DNA of 64,000 nt from Ligula intestinalis. Taxonomy: Eukaryota; Platyhelminthes; Cestoda; Diphyllobothriidea; Diphyllobothriidae. This document shows, in pieces, positions 23,132 through 33,474 of this stretch. The translations under genes were made by a program, and so were the position numbers. The DNA is taken from the NCBI GenBank assembly GCA_036362985.1, contig JAYGXS010000006.1, positions 18,580,261-18,644,260 on the forward strand. Reading direction: 5' to 3'. Position 1 is the stretch's first letter; every line of letters starts with the position of its first letter. The notes under the pieces were generated by a model that was not told the DNA's origin, ran no database searches, and worked only from the letters and a program-made list of their open reading frames with translations.

Positions 23132-24180
23132 CTGGTTTCCTTGCCGAAATAACTATGCAGAAGCTAGAATCAATGGCCCTTCCATCGATTAACCCTAAGT
23201 TATGGGTACGCTATGTGGACGACACATTTGTCGTTGTTAAAAAGGACCATCTTGAAGCACTCCACAAGACCATCAACTCAACCATTCCGGGCATTCAATT
23301 CACGCTCGAGAAGGAGGTTAACAACAAACTCCCATTTCTGGATGTTCTCGTGCGGCGAAATGCTGACGGAACATTACAAACGTCCGTTTACCGCAAAGAC
23401 ACGTATTCGGAAGTTATTCTTAACTATGAGAGCAACAACCCCATCTCTCACAAAAGGAGTGCCGTCAACAGTCTGCTACGCCGAGCGAAGACACACTGTT
23501 CTGACGAAGAAACCTACCAAAACGAGCTCAATTATCTGTTTGAATTGTTTTCCCGCAATGGTTACCCCAGAGACTTTGTACGCCGATGCATGAGACAACA
23601 AAAATCCAAGAAAAAGGAACCAGATAGTCCCACTCAAGCGCCCAAAACAAACACATGGCGAGTCCTTCCTTATATAAGGAACGTGTCTGAACTCGTTGAA
23701 AGACACTTGCGGAAACACCAAATAAAAGTGGCGCACAAACCGATGGCTACTTTACGCACTCAGTTAGTACACCCTAAAGATAGGGTTGACTACCTCGATA
23801 AGAAAGAAGCCATCTACAAAATCCCATGTCAAGCTTGTGACAAGGTATATTGTGGCCAAACAGGAAGATCTGTCTCCACACGCATCCGCGAGCACCAATC
23901 GGCAGTAAAGAGACATGACCGTTTTTCCGAAGTGGCTATGCATTGCCTTGACACAGAACATACTTTTGCATGGGACAAAACACGCATCGTCGGAGTTTGC
24001 CCCTCCAGAAAAGGCCGAGAATTCCTTGAGGCCATGCACTCCGATGATTCATGCATCAACCGGCGCATTGAGTTAGCTGGAGTGTACAAAAACCTCAAAG
24101 AAAGGTGGAAAAGACTGCAGCTGACAAACATGGACCAACATGAACCGCAATTAGCGTCCACAGCGGATAACCCGGACTGA
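23131..24180 (+). CDS. Penelope-like RT (C-terminal part) plus GIY-YIG endonuclease
   Basis: Open frame of about 350 codons. The frame begins inside the RT at the arm boundary (T-G-F-L-A-E-I-T), and the first ATG is at 23155. Numbered from that ATG (341 aa): catalytic Y-V-D-D at 20-23, P-F-L-D-V-L at about 61-66, a basic linker at about 145-175, and a GIY-YIG domain from about 218 (I-Y-K-I-P-C, then V-Y-C-G-Q-T-G-R, R-I-R-E-H, and an A-M-H-C region). The second motif is Y-C-G rather than Y-I-G. The N-terminal RT (fingers, motif A) is missing, so it cannot be a complete enzyme. There is no internal stop, indicating a recent insertion. The ORF ends inside a triplicated 11-mer. Confidence 0.9.
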   Translation, partial: TGFLAEITMQKLESMALPSINPKLWVRYVDDTFVVVKKDHLEALHKTINSTIPGIQFTLEKEVNNKLPFLDVLVRRNADGTLQTSVYRKDTYSEVILNYESNNPISHKRSAVNSLLRRAKTHCSDEETYQNELNYLFELFSRNGYPRDFVRRCMRQQKSKKKEPDSPTQAPKTNTWRVLPYIRNVSELVERHLRKHQIKVAHKPMATLRTQLVHPKDRVDYLDKKEAIYKIPCQACDKVYCGQTGRSVSTRIREHQSAVKRHDRFSEVAMHCLDTEHTFAWDKTRIVGVCPSRKGREFLEAMHSDDSCINRRIELAGVYKNLKERWKRLQLTNMDQHEPQLASTADNPD

Positions 24181-24203
24181 CCCCGGACTGACCCCGGACT
24201 GAC
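24171..24203 (+). repeat. 11-bp tandem repeat x3 spanning the PLE stop codon
   Basis: CCCGGACTGAC occurs three times in a row; the TGA of the first unit ends the ORF. Confidence 0.9.
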
Positions 24204-24365
24204 TCAAATTACAGTTGCCAATTAGTCATTACACCATTGCAACTGATAATCATGTCCATCACGATATGACGCGAATTGTAAACCCCAATTAACCCCCCCC
24301 CCCACCAGATGACTATATAACAGTATCAGCACTTTGAAATGCTAACTGTTGTTTGCACATTTCTC

Positions 24366-24415
24366 TCAAGTCTGATGACGAACTGGGGAACCAGTGTCGA
24401 AAATTTACGCAATAA
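24366..24415 (+). ncRNA. Hammerhead-like motif in PLE terminal repeat
   Basis: CTGATGA (24372-24378), stem II ACTGG/CCAGT with loop GGAA plus a bulged G and a GA/UC closing pair, then GAAA (24399-24402) and ATTT before ACGC. Stem III would be AAUU. Stem I is weak (about 2 pairs). The same arrangement, decayed, is at 45452-45505 on the minus strand. Confidence 0.6.
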
Positions 24416-24453
24416 ACTACCTATTTCCCAAAGAATGCCTTTCCATGAAATTA
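24384..24453 (+). repeat. PLE terminal repeat, direct arm
   Basis: 70 bp, exactly complementary to 23062-23131; contains the 3' half of the hammerhead-like core. Confidence 0.9.
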
Positions 24454-24462
24454 TCGGTCACT
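24451..24462 (+). repeat. Target-site duplication, right copy
   Basis: Exact repeat of 23014-23025. Confidence 0.85.
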
Positions 24463-25945
24463 GTTCAATTTATCAACATGTGACTTAATGGCAAATCATC
24501 TCCCTGTGACGTACCTGTTAGCGAAATCAAGTAAAGACTCCTTTGGTTAAACACATCTCAGGCAATCTAGAAATGGAAGGAAAAATCAATCCATTCTCGT
24601 AACACCGAGTTGGAATGTTTGCTTTAATTTAGGCTTATTCTTGAAAGCCATTCAAGGGCAAGCTCAAATAAAGAAGTAGTTTAAACGTTATTCTACCTAT
24701 GCTGATTTATAAACTCTATATGTGCATAAGCAGGCTGGCTATACACTGAAGTCAAACGTCTACCGAGTTACAGCGATTTTTCGCGTTTTCGGAAAATTCC
24801 GCTTTTTTCCTTAAAAAGTTGCTATCAGTAGACCGTCATAACGGGAATTTTGCTATTTCTTTACTTTTTTTCCAATTTGCATGAATTCATTCATAAGTAA
24901 TTGGGCCTTTTCTTGGTGCCGGTTAGCGAGTGATTAGCCATTTCTCAGTCACATGCTGTGCCGGCCCAGGCACGCACGGGGGAAGGTGGAAACAAAAGAA
25001 CAGGTGACAATATCATGCATGCGGACAAAGCATGCGATACACTTCTCCAACCCCGAGGAGAAGTCAGCGCGGTGACGGCCAGGCACTGCAAGAAGTAACT
25101 AAAAAAACTGCCCGTTTTTGCAGCTGGCGACGGGAAGCGAAAAATAAATGCACCTTCAGTCGTCTCTCCTCCCCTCCCCCCCCCGTCGACCGAATCTACT
25201 GCTGCTGCTGCTTGCGTAAACTCCCACAAGTTAGCAAACCACGTACCTAAGTGAGTCTGTCATATGCTAGCTGCTCTATCGACAACAGAAGGATCCCCAA
25301 ATCACAAGTCAGGGAAGACGGAATGAACCGGAACATCTTTATTATGCTAAATTAGCCTTACAATAGCTGCTGTTGCTGCAGCTGCAAGCACCACGTACAA
25401 AGGCCAGTTGAGTCAATGCAGAAGTTAACTGCTGTGCAGCCTCGCCTTCCGTGATGTATGCTCTCTCCCTCGCCTGCAACCAATCAAATGAAGCGGAAGT
25501 ATCGATTGCCTTCAAGCTTGCACACTTATGAAGCGGTGAGTCAATCGATAACGTTAGAAAGGCCGATAGCGTGCGCGGAGTAGATAATCTGTCATAACGT
25601 GAATGCCACTGGATGCAGACGAGGGCAGGATGAGCCGGCGCAGTTGCGCTGGGCGGCAGACTCCTACAAGTTCATCAGCTATGCTGCGTAATTGAGTCAA
25701 TACACCGGACGCCGTGCCGAAGGCCTGCCTTGGGTCCAGTAATCTGGCAACGTGATGTACCTGCCTGGAAGGAAAGGTAAATCGTCGTGCTGGTGCCCAT
25801 TTGACAGGTCCTATAGATGCGGCAGTCATCTGCCTGGTAGGACGAAATAAGGAATTGTCATTTCGCATTTTAAGTTTGGGTGGGAGTCTTAGCAAAACAA
25901 CAGATGTCAACGTGCCGCCTGCGAGTGAATAGGTATCATTGCCGG
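24463..25945. other. No gene recognised; dispersed-repeat scraps
   Basis: 24945-25050 (CACGGGGGAAGGTGGAAAC, then ATCATGCATGCGGAC) resembles 29960-30060. A C-run and a TGC run lie near 25178-25215. No host exon could be supported. Confidence 0.4.
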
Positions 25946-25949
25946 CAAA

Positions 25950-26100
25950 GTCAAGAGAAAGCGAAATGGCCGCTCCTGGCTTGTTATCCGTCACCGGCCA
26001 GTCATACACAATGTCAAGGGTTGGAATCCGCGAAATTCGAATTCACGGCATTTGGTATTTGAGTTCACCGCCCTACCATTATACCACGGCCTCGCTGCTT
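25950..26100 (-). mobile_element. tRNA-derived SINE
   Basis: Reversed tail GAAATGGCCGCTCCTGGC, GTTATCCGTCACCGGCCAG body, and tRNA-like head with complement of a B-box near 26030 and CCATTATACCACGG at the 5' end. Confidence 0.7.
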
Positions 26101-26239
26101 TGTCGGTTGTGAGCGTGAATATAATGGAACTTAGGTGTTCATCCGATCTGTCTGATCAGGGCATATACTGGTCCCGGTGTGCCTTGAGGCTCGTACTTAA
26201 GTGATATAAAGCTGTCGCTTAGCGACCTCAGACCTATGA

Positions 26240-26402
26240 TGGAGTGGTTCCGACAAAGCAAACGGAGACCGGAATGGCCATTTCTGGCTTGTAAGCCGTC
26301 ATCAGCCAGTCATAACCAACCTCAAATGGTGTCTCATCCGAGGTTCCAGCTCTAGACCTGTTGATCAGAAGTCGAATGCTCTAACCATCCATCGATTACA
26401 CA
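26240..26402 (-). mobile_element. tRNA-derived SINE
   Basis: Starts TTCCGACAAAGCAAACGG, AGACCGGAATGGCCAT, then body and a head ending CTAACCATCCATCGATTACAC. This is the subfamily with the TCTGATCA-type head. Confidence 0.7.
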
Positions 26403-27289
26403 AAGCCTTTTTATATGTGTTTTTTCTCATTTAACTGGTTCGATGACGGGTTGCAAGCACAAAACGCCCGTGCTCCTAGCGTGGAGACCTATCTAATTAA
26501 ACGCGATGACTAAAATTGAAATGATAAATTGTCGTCATCCACCACACGGAACTTGTCAGATTTGAAAATCGTTTTATTTCTTTACGTACTCAAAAGAAAG
26601 CTGGGTGCAACCCTGGACGTTCAATCAACTTCAAAAATTCCGCTTTGCAAATTTACAGTAGATGGTCTAACCCATGATATGTGAAGATCGAACTATCAGA
26701 GGGCAGTTTAACACACATTTGAGGCTGCTAACTTTGTTAGTTGGGTTGATTTGAGGCGCAACATGATACTTACTAGAAAAGAGTTCAGTTCAACTCAGTT
26801 TATTGAAGGAAAAAATAGGCAAAAGTGAAAAAAATTCCAACGTTTCTCGAGATCCAAGGAATTTATTGCGCTATTAAGCGCTGCTGATCAAGGCCTCTTG
26901 TTTTTGCGTGTTGTACTATAAACAAAATGATAAGCTTACGCTTAAAATTCTATTTGGATTTAGTACGCACTGCTTGGCATAACAACGTGTGTGCATATAA
27001 AGTATTTCACGCCTGTGACATACCAATCGGCACAGTCAAACAAAAAGCTGTTGCCTTAGTTTTATGTATTTCCAGCTATGTATAAACGGAAGAAAAAACA
27101 GGCGGTTTTCGTGAAACCATGTCGGAACACCTAGTCGAAATTTGGGCTGTTTGCTAAAATCTCGTATAATATGTCCCAATTTATCTCCTAAAAACTCACC
27201 AAAGGACTATTTTCCAACGCACACATCTTATATAAATTCCAAACTGAAGTCTACGTTGAAAAGCTATTTTTTTAATAGTACAGAATTTT
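26403..27289. other. No gene recognised; small dispersed repeat at 26430-26545
   Basis: GACGGGTTGCAAGCACA...TAGCGTGGAGAC at 26445-26490 recurs at 29105-29150 and, weaker, at 21805-21850. The remainder is AT-rich with nothing recognised. Confidence 0.4.
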
Positions 27290-27307
27290 CCGTTTTTCAG
27301 AACACAA

Positions 27308-27351
27308 TTTTGGCGAGCGAACGCTTTCAGTAACTTCTCATCAGGCCAAAC
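27308..27351 (-). ncRNA. Hammerhead-like motif with strong stems I and III
   Basis: Reverse strand: TTTGGC, CTGATGA, GAAGTTACT, GAAA, GCG, TT, CGC, TC, GCCAAA. Stem I is TTTGGC/GCCAAA (6 perfect pairs). Stem III is GCG/CGC plus the A-U pair with a TT loop. The predicted cleavage is after the C of TC. Stem II is weak. This is the best-paired type I hammerhead candidate on stems I and III in the window. Confidence 0.65.
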
Positions 27352-27414
27352 AGTTACAACGGAGGTTTAAATTTAAAAATCGATAGTTTGTCTTTCTTTA
27401 CATGCAGGGTCCAA

Positions 27415-28758
27415 TCAGAGCGCGGAAATGTGCAGCCAGTTAGGTAATCGTTGGCCATGCCAAGTTGGGGCTTGCACGAGATTCTTTTGTGCACACAAAA
27501 CCGGTTTCCTCAATCGGATTGCGGTTGCTTCTGCTGTTGCCAGCAGACGTTGACCCAGGGACTTTGGGTAGTTTGGTGGGACCTTATAAATTACCTTAAA
27601 GGCTTCGCTTGGGTCCACACGATGTCCGGTGTCAACCATGTGTGCGAGGATAGAATTTTTTATGCTTTTGGTCTCGCCTTTGGCTAGCCATGCCGGGAGG
27701 TGTTCCAGTATTCTTTTAGATAAGCGCCTACTCGTGCGACCGATATAACCAGCTCCATAGGAGCAAGTAAATGAGTAGATACACAGAGAAGTGGTCTGAG
27801 TTGGCAGCTTATCCTTACCCTCACCGTGCAGTATCGGGTTGGTTGAAAATAACACCTGAATTTTCGCTGCTGGGAAGGTTTGTGCTACGGCTTGCTTGAG
27901 GCGTCTGCTTAAGAGTTCGCTTGCTGCATCTCCTTGAAAAGGGATGCTGAGGAATAGCGTCTTCCTTTTCACCGTGGGTGTGGTGGGCTTTGTTCCTTTC
28001 TCCATCGTATTCTTTATGATAAATCTGTCTGGATATCCGTTCTCTCGAAGCACGTCCTGGAGTTTCTGGAGCTCCATTTCAATAGTGTCAGCTGAGCAGA
28101 TTTTTCTGGCTCTTTGCATTAAGCAGCGGACTAAGTTACGCTTCTGTTGGATAGGTACGAACCTGTCAAAGTTTGTATACTGTCCGGACCAGTTTTTCTT
28201 TCGGTAAGCGCTCCTTTGGATGCTACCGTCAGGTCTTCGACTTAGGAGGACATCCAAGAAAGGAAGCGAACCTGCCGTCTCCACCTCCAAGGTGAATTTA
28301 ATAGAGGCGTGTGCTTGATTAACAGTATTTAGAAGTGCATTTACGTCATTATCAGCTGGGACGATGGCGAAGATATCATCGACATATCGGCCATAGTGTT
28401 TTAACTCATGGATCTGCTTGTTGAGTTGAAATTTTTCCAGTTTGCCCATGAAGATGTTGGCCAAGAGAGGCCCGAGAGACGAGCCCATAGCGACGCCGTC
28501 TATTTGTCTTTATAGTTGGTTGTCAAAACGGAATTGCACATTTAATGTGCATTTGAGTAATAGGTCTCTTAATACGTCAGATGGTATTCCTACGTCTATT
28601 TGATTTGCCACTACGAAGTCACAAACCTTTATATTATGCAACATCATAATATTGTGTTTATAAACCGCAATATGCCCCCTTTTAAGAATGATCCTTCCTG
28701 TAAGACTATTTAGGATGTAGCGTGGGTTTATTGTGCAAAAAGGAATGTTTGGGCTCAT
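27415..28758 (-). pseudogene. Penelope-like RT plus GIY-YIG endonuclease, one internal stop
   Basis: A continuous frame interrupted only by TAA at 28510-28512, where a residue after N-Q-L would normally continue into R-Q-I-D-G-V-A-M-G-S-S-L-G-P (RT motif B). Downstream of the internal Met at 28488 (357 aa): Y-V-D-D at 35-38, P-F-L-D-V-L at 76-81, and GIY-YIG domain from about 235 (C-I-Y-S-F-T-C, G-Y-I-G-R-T-S-R-R, I-L-E-H at 260-263). The catalytic arginine/glutamate region is kept, and so is the Y-I-G box that is altered in the 23131 element. RT sequence upstream of about 28640 is not recognisable, so the N-terminal palm is missing or replaced. One stop codon is the main visible lesion in the preserved part. 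Confidence 0.85.
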
Positions 28759-28790
28759 TTCATGAGCTTTTTATAAGCTAGGCAATTGCT

Positions 28791-29429
28791 GGTACTTGAT
28801 TCGGTGCCTTAAAACCCACTGATTAGGATGATTCGAATGCCTAGAGGCACCCATGGCAAGTCTAAATGTGGTTTTCTGTATGAAGCCAGCAACAAATGAA
28901 CACTTGTGAATGAAAGTTATTCAAAGAACGCCATAAAGATCGCTAGGAGACCCAGCGATTGGCCGAAACGCTCACAGCAGTAACGGAAGCGGATAATTGA
29001 CTTAACATGCATGTGGCCTTACAACCAGTGCTCGTGCTGGAAGCATATTTTAAACAAGTTTGGAGTGTATAGAGCGATTCCTTTTCACACATTTAACTGT
29101 TTAGGCGACGGGTCGCAAGCACACCGAGCCTGCGATCCTAGCGTAGAGACAAATCTCACAAAAATTGATGACGATAATTAAGACGATCAACGGTCGACAA
29201 CCGCAACACAGAAGTCGCCATACCTGAAATTTGATTTTTTTTCAGGTAACCAAAATTAAGTAAGATGCAGGTGAGCAAGTTATTTTTAGGAATCTAAGTG
29301 TTTTATAGATTTCAAATATTCACATTTGCAAACTTACATGATTTGATGTGTTGAAAAGCCAAGATAAAAAGGAAGAAAAATAATCACTCTCAAAGTTCTT
29401 CAATGCAGGGAAGTACGGTGAATTGTGCA
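28791..29429. other. No gene recognised
   Basis: Contains the possible PLE repeat at 28940-28995 and the small dispersed repeat at 29095-29215 (GGCGACGGGTCGCAAGCACA). Confidence 0.4.
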
Positions 29430-29640
29430 TCTACCGCATTCGCTCTTCCCTCATTCACCTTTGCCATCCGGCGTCAAGGCAGAGTCAAGAAGATCGGAGG
29501 TGGGATCGGATGCAGGTGGCTGGCGTGGGCAAAGCCGCCACTATGCGTGCTACCCAAGTTCGGCCCCTATGTGTATGAACACGCTCCCCCGTGTTTAACA
29601 TTTGTTATCGGCACGCAACCCGAATAACGCCTATCGGTCC
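29430..29640 (+). repeat. Interspersed repeat family F5
   Basis: CATCCGGCGTCAAGGCAGAG, GATCGGAGGTGGGATCGGATG and CAGGTGGCTGGCG resemble 46560-46725 and 61735-61880 on +, and 32990-33075 on -. Class unknown. Confidence 0.5.
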
Positions 29641-29849
29641 GTGCTCTAGTCTTCGTGTTTGTCCAGTGCATCTCTCTTACGCCGTCCGTTTAGGGATCAC
29701 AGAGGTTCTTTCAGAAACCGTATACGAACGTCAGAGAAACCACCAACCGGCTAAAGACCTCGCACATGTGTTGATCAGGAGCAATAGCAGGTAATCAACT
29801 AAACCCACTTGTGATCTTTCAACTAGTACGCGGGCTGAAGGCATGCCTA

Positions 29850-30145
29850 AAACAAGTTTGGGATGCACACAGGATGCCTGGTTTTCACCCATTCACCTGG
29901 TTAAGGGACGAGCCGCAGTCAGAACGCATCTGCGATCCTACCTGCCCAGGTGCCAGCGAGCGAGCGAGCGCGCGGGAGGGGGGTGACGGCAGTGGAAACA
30001 GAAAAGCAGGTGGTCGGATCATGACGCACGTGGAAAAGGCAAACGATGCGCTCATCCTCGCACGACCGCGTTTTATCATCTCGTTGACTGCACACACACG
30101 CACACGTAATTTCCCGCGTCCGCTATGCGTGATGCAAAATCTCCG
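29850..30145 (+). repeat. GC-rich dispersed repeat
   Basis: The GAGCGAGCGAGCGCGCGGGA run, then GGAAACAGAAAAGCAGGTGG and ATCATGACGCACG, is shared loosely with 24945-25050. Frames through it are long but have no domain. Confidence 0.45.
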
Positions 30146-30149
30146 AAGG

Positions 30150-30390
30150 CCTTATTGCAGGGGGTTAAGTTACTAGGTAAATCCCTAGCGCTGCCATCTT
30201 CAGACCTGGTCCCCTGAGGGAAGAATTGGGGGGCCAGATTTGAAGGAAGGAAGTTTATTCTGTACAGAGCAGTTAGAGAATAGATAGGAGAGAGTTGAGG
30301 AGCGTAGGTCTGCGTCGGAGCCGGTCAGTGTGTTCACCCTAATACTGCAGCTACGAGAGGTCCGGCTCACCGGAGGCTCCCCTAACACTT
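30150..30390 (+). repeat. Interspersed repeat family R, copy 3
   Basis: TGCCATCTTCAGACCTGG, GGAAGTTTATTCTGTACAGA and AGAGAATAGATAGGAGAG are in family order. Confidence 0.65.
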
Positions 30391-30532
30391 CCTATGTCCT
30401 TTCTAGTAAATACTCAAGTTTTGTAATTTCAGGGTTATATTTTCCTCAGAAACTAATTTAAGTAAGGCTTTTTTATGAACAAAACCGTATTTTATTTTAC
30501 GTAAGTAACTATTCAGTTAGTTTGACTTTGTT

Positions 30533-30540
30533 TTAGTTTA
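30533..30540 (+). repeat. 8-bp target-site duplication, left copy
   Basis: TTAGTTTA, matched by TTAGCTTA at 31116-31123 (one mismatch). Confidence 0.6.
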
Positions 30541-31115
30541 GGCACAGGAAGCTTATGTAGGCCCACTCATATACCCCTAGTCCCTGCATTTTGTCCTGAA
30601 GAAACGGTGGTTATAGAGTTTTGGGGGGTGAAGAAAACGGATAGGCAGAGAAGGAAGTTTTTAGAATAAAGTATACAGTGAAAAAATTCAGTCGAATTTG
30701 CTTCCCGCGGCCGCTGGGAGTAAGTTGTTCTGCATTTAACTTAAAGGCATGCGAGGTGCTTTGCGCCATGGACTTTACAAATATAACTCTAGAACGGTGA
30801 GTTGGACCTCAGGTAAGTTGGAGTAGACGACCTCCTAACCACCATTTCAATTTTTCGGGAAATTCAAGAAACCTGCCATTTGAGAATCGGGGTTTTCCGC
30901 AATAAGTTAAACCATAATACAGATTAGGAAAATCTACAGGTATAAATCAACAACACTTCTAAATACAGTAAAATAAAATGCATTTAGCATTTACTAACGT
31001 ATATTCTACTGCGTGTTCTAATTCTCCCCCCGTAAAACCCTTTAACCAGCATTTTCGTGGGAAAGAATGCAGGGAGTAGAGTTTAATGAGTAGGCCTACA
31101 TAAGCTACTGTTCCC
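30541..31115. mobile_element. 575-bp TIR DNA element, copy 1 (Merlin- or hAT-like MITE)
   Basis: Inverted ends of about 40 bp contain AGCTTATGTAGGCC near 30550 and its complement GGCCTACATAAGCT at 31093-31106, continuing with a few mismatches through CCCCTAGTCCCTGCATT. An imperfect 8-bp duplication flanks it. Its whole length (575 bp) and sequence are shared with 40876-41450. No transposase is encoded. The 8-bp duplication and GG-starting ends suggest Merlin, with hAT the alternative. Confidence 0.8.
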
Positions 31116-32985
31116 TTAGCTTATTTTAGTTTTTAGTTTACTTACTTCTTTATTTTAGTTAGTTAAGTTACGTTTAGTTTCTTACATAGTTTTATTTTAT
31201 TGTTTAGGTTAGTTCATTTAATTAAGGTTTAATTTTGTTCATTTTATGATTTCTTTTTTTAAATTTCCGATATTAACTAACGTGACCGATATAACCCCTG
31301 TTACCACTAGTACCGTATTACATGAACCTGGGGGTGTTTGTTACCGTGGTGCAATTTATAAGAAACCATTACCGCGGGTCTACTGATGTTAGCCGAAATT
31401 TAATATGAATATTTGGACGGAAGTCCATTTGCAACTGCTGACTGACCTGTAACATTCACAAGCTTCCATCATGGAGTTAGCAGTATAAAGTCAACTGGTA
31501 ACTTCGTCATAAACTGTACATGGTTTAAGGCAACGTATGTCGTCTCGCTGGATGTCTGTTCTCTGGTGCTTTACTTGTCCTACATCGTAGGCAAATTTTT
31601 GTGCTCATGCTTGCGGATTAAGGACATCAAAAAGCCGGATGGCACAAAATGTACTCAAAGTGGACTACATCAGCAAGTCGTCTCGCATTCCGCCAAATAG
31701 CCAGTCTCATTTCCTGGTCGAGCTGATGTATCTGGGTGCCGTCCTTCCGTCCGTCACGTTACTCAAAATACTCTTACCGGAGACTAAAATAACAACTCAA
31801 ATATGCAAACATAGTCGGTAAAGTTGACGGGGCTTTAATCCTCACCCCTAATCTTCGCTTCCCCAGGTAGCGCATACATTTTTAAATAACGCCCGCCCGC
31901 CGTGCTGTAGGTAGACACTTTCAGCCTCCGCGTTCGCAACGCTCGAAATAAAGTACAAAGAGGACTCACCTGATGACGGAGGGGAGAGGGGCTAGGAGTT
32001 CTGCATATAAAAGGGAAGACTGGGTAGCAGGTTTAGGGTGCCGTGGATGTCGCAGGCAGAGGTGAAGGTGCGTATGGAGGGGATTATTACTGACCACCCC
32101 TACTGTGGCGCGAAGGCAACACACCAATCCCAGCTCAAACTCGAGAGAGCAAATGATGCATTCAAAAAAAACGTGGACGGTGGGACGGTTGGAACAGCTT
32201 GTTTAAGCGGACTGGACATTGTCAGAAGGGTTCAAAACAGACTGTTAAACCAACGCAATAAATCGGTTAAATACATGAAAGGAACCTAACACATCTTTTT
32301 TAACCAAAGAGGCTCTGGTTGTCCATCCATAAATGCCATAATCGGGTGAAATGTTTCAGAGTTTTGGATTACAAGGCGTCCAAAAATCGCTGAAGGTGTT
32401 TTGTTATTCTGGGTCTTCAAGTATTTCGGGAGGCTGGACTACCGTTAGCTATACGATTATCTGCGTGAACTATGGATAATGCAGTGCTGCCGAAGGAAGG
32501 TGTCGGTGTTTTGAACTGGAAGTAGAATCTTGTACTGACTGAATAGGCTTTGTAGTGCGTCATGCATGATCGAATTTGTGGTAAAATTTGACTGCTTATT
32601 ATTTTTGAGTTGATATTATATTTTGATATAACTTTGTTTCGGTGCTTTAAAACATACCAAAAGCTCTCTTTTTATTGTGCTAATTCATAGGTCAGACGGC
32701 TGGGAATACAAATGGCCTATAATAGCCGCTATAAAATTGGGTTGTGTGCCCCAAACGGGCCGCACGGTAGATGTGCTAGACCAACACATGGTGACCAGAT
32801 TAGAGTACGTCAGGCGTTATTTAAGTTGGAGGCCCATACAAAATGCCGAACATGAGAGGATGGGCGTGGTGGCACGAATAGGTTCTGGCTGACGGTGTGG
32901 TGGTGGCGGTGGTGGCTGTCACGCCCTCGTTTGTGTAGTCGCAGGGGCCACCCGACCAGTCACTCCATGCTTTTCTTGCGAAAAT
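31116..32985. other. No gene recognised
   Basis: 31120-31260 is a T-rich, TTAGTT-like low-complexity tract. 31280-31350 resembles the end of repeat family F4 (CCTGTTACCACTAGTACCGTATT). The rest has only short frames. Confidence 0.4.
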
Positions 32986-32989
32986 GACC

Positions 32990-33075
32990 GTTCTGAGCGT
33001 GGTGGCACTAGGTACCTGCGCCCTCCCCCGCCTCCGATCTTCTCGACTTTTGTCTTGACGTCGGATACAGGTGTG
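32990..33075 (-). repeat. Repeat family F5 remnant
   Basis: CTCCGATCTTCTCGACTTTT and GTCTTGACGTCGG are the reverse of the F5 core at 29465-29510. Confidence 0.45.
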
Positions 33076-33314
33076 AGAGAGGTGATAGGGTGAGTTAGAT
33101 CCAGTGTGAGTCTATTTTCACTATAATTTTAGCTACAGTCATCGCGTCTGCCTTCAGCGTGCTGAATCTCGTGGTGGACATCGTTATAAACGATGGTTGA
33201 CCTATCATCAGATTTTTGCTAATGTCGCACCAGCAACCTGCACCCGATACTGTCTGCGGTCTTCTTGAAGCCTTCATGACACAGGTGAGTGTGAGGGAGA
33301 ACGCAATCAAGACA

Positions 33315-33450
33315 GGGGACAGCCAAAATGCCAGTTCCGGCTTATTAGGTCTAGGCGGTCAGCCAAACCCAAGTTATTGTGAGGATCGTGCCCGCGATCT
33401 GATGGTTCAAAACAACACGGGCCTGCTGTTCCGTCGGTTGCGATTGAGAG
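33315..33450 (-). mobile_element. Decayed tRNA-derived SINE
   Basis: GACAGCCAAAATGCCAGTTC, GGCTTATTAGGTC...GGTCAGCC, and the far end CCTGCTGTTCCGTCGG follow the order of the minus-strand copy at 25950-26100 with many substitutions. Confidence 0.4.
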
Positions 33451-33474
33451 CATAAGAGATGGCCGTAGAATGTT

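Larger units (their letters stand above)
23026..24450 (+). mobile_element. Penelope-like element insertion with inverted terminal repeats
   Basis: A complete insertion bounded by a 12-bp duplication. Order: a 36-nt extension (23026-23061), an inverted terminal repeat arm (23062-23131), the truncated RT plus GIY-YIG reading frame, a 3' region with a C-rich run (near 24290), and the direct terminal repeat arm (24384-24453). The arms are 70 bp and identical when one is reversed. The last three bases of the right arm overlap the duplication. PLEs are known for inverted terminal-repeat pairs, 5' truncation and a short extension on one side. All three are seen here. Confidence 0.9.
27290..28790 (-). 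mobile_element. Penelope-like element, second family
   Basis: On the reverse strand, a PLE RT plus GIY-YIG frame (28758 to 27415) is followed by a terminal region with a well-paired hammerhead-like motif (27351-27308). A possible decayed inverted partner repeat lies at 28940-28995 (ATTGGCCGAAACGCTC). The boundaries and target duplication are not determined. Confidence 0.75.

Noticed and set aside
25032..25250. Overlapping ORFs on both strands as genes
   Set aside because: They lie in a C/G-run patch shared with a dispersed repeat; no domain.
28510..28512. TAA in a PLE frame where Tyr may be expected, hinting at the flatworm mitochondrial code
   Set aside because: The element is nuclear, other TAA codons act as stops, and a single point mutation is the simpler explanation.
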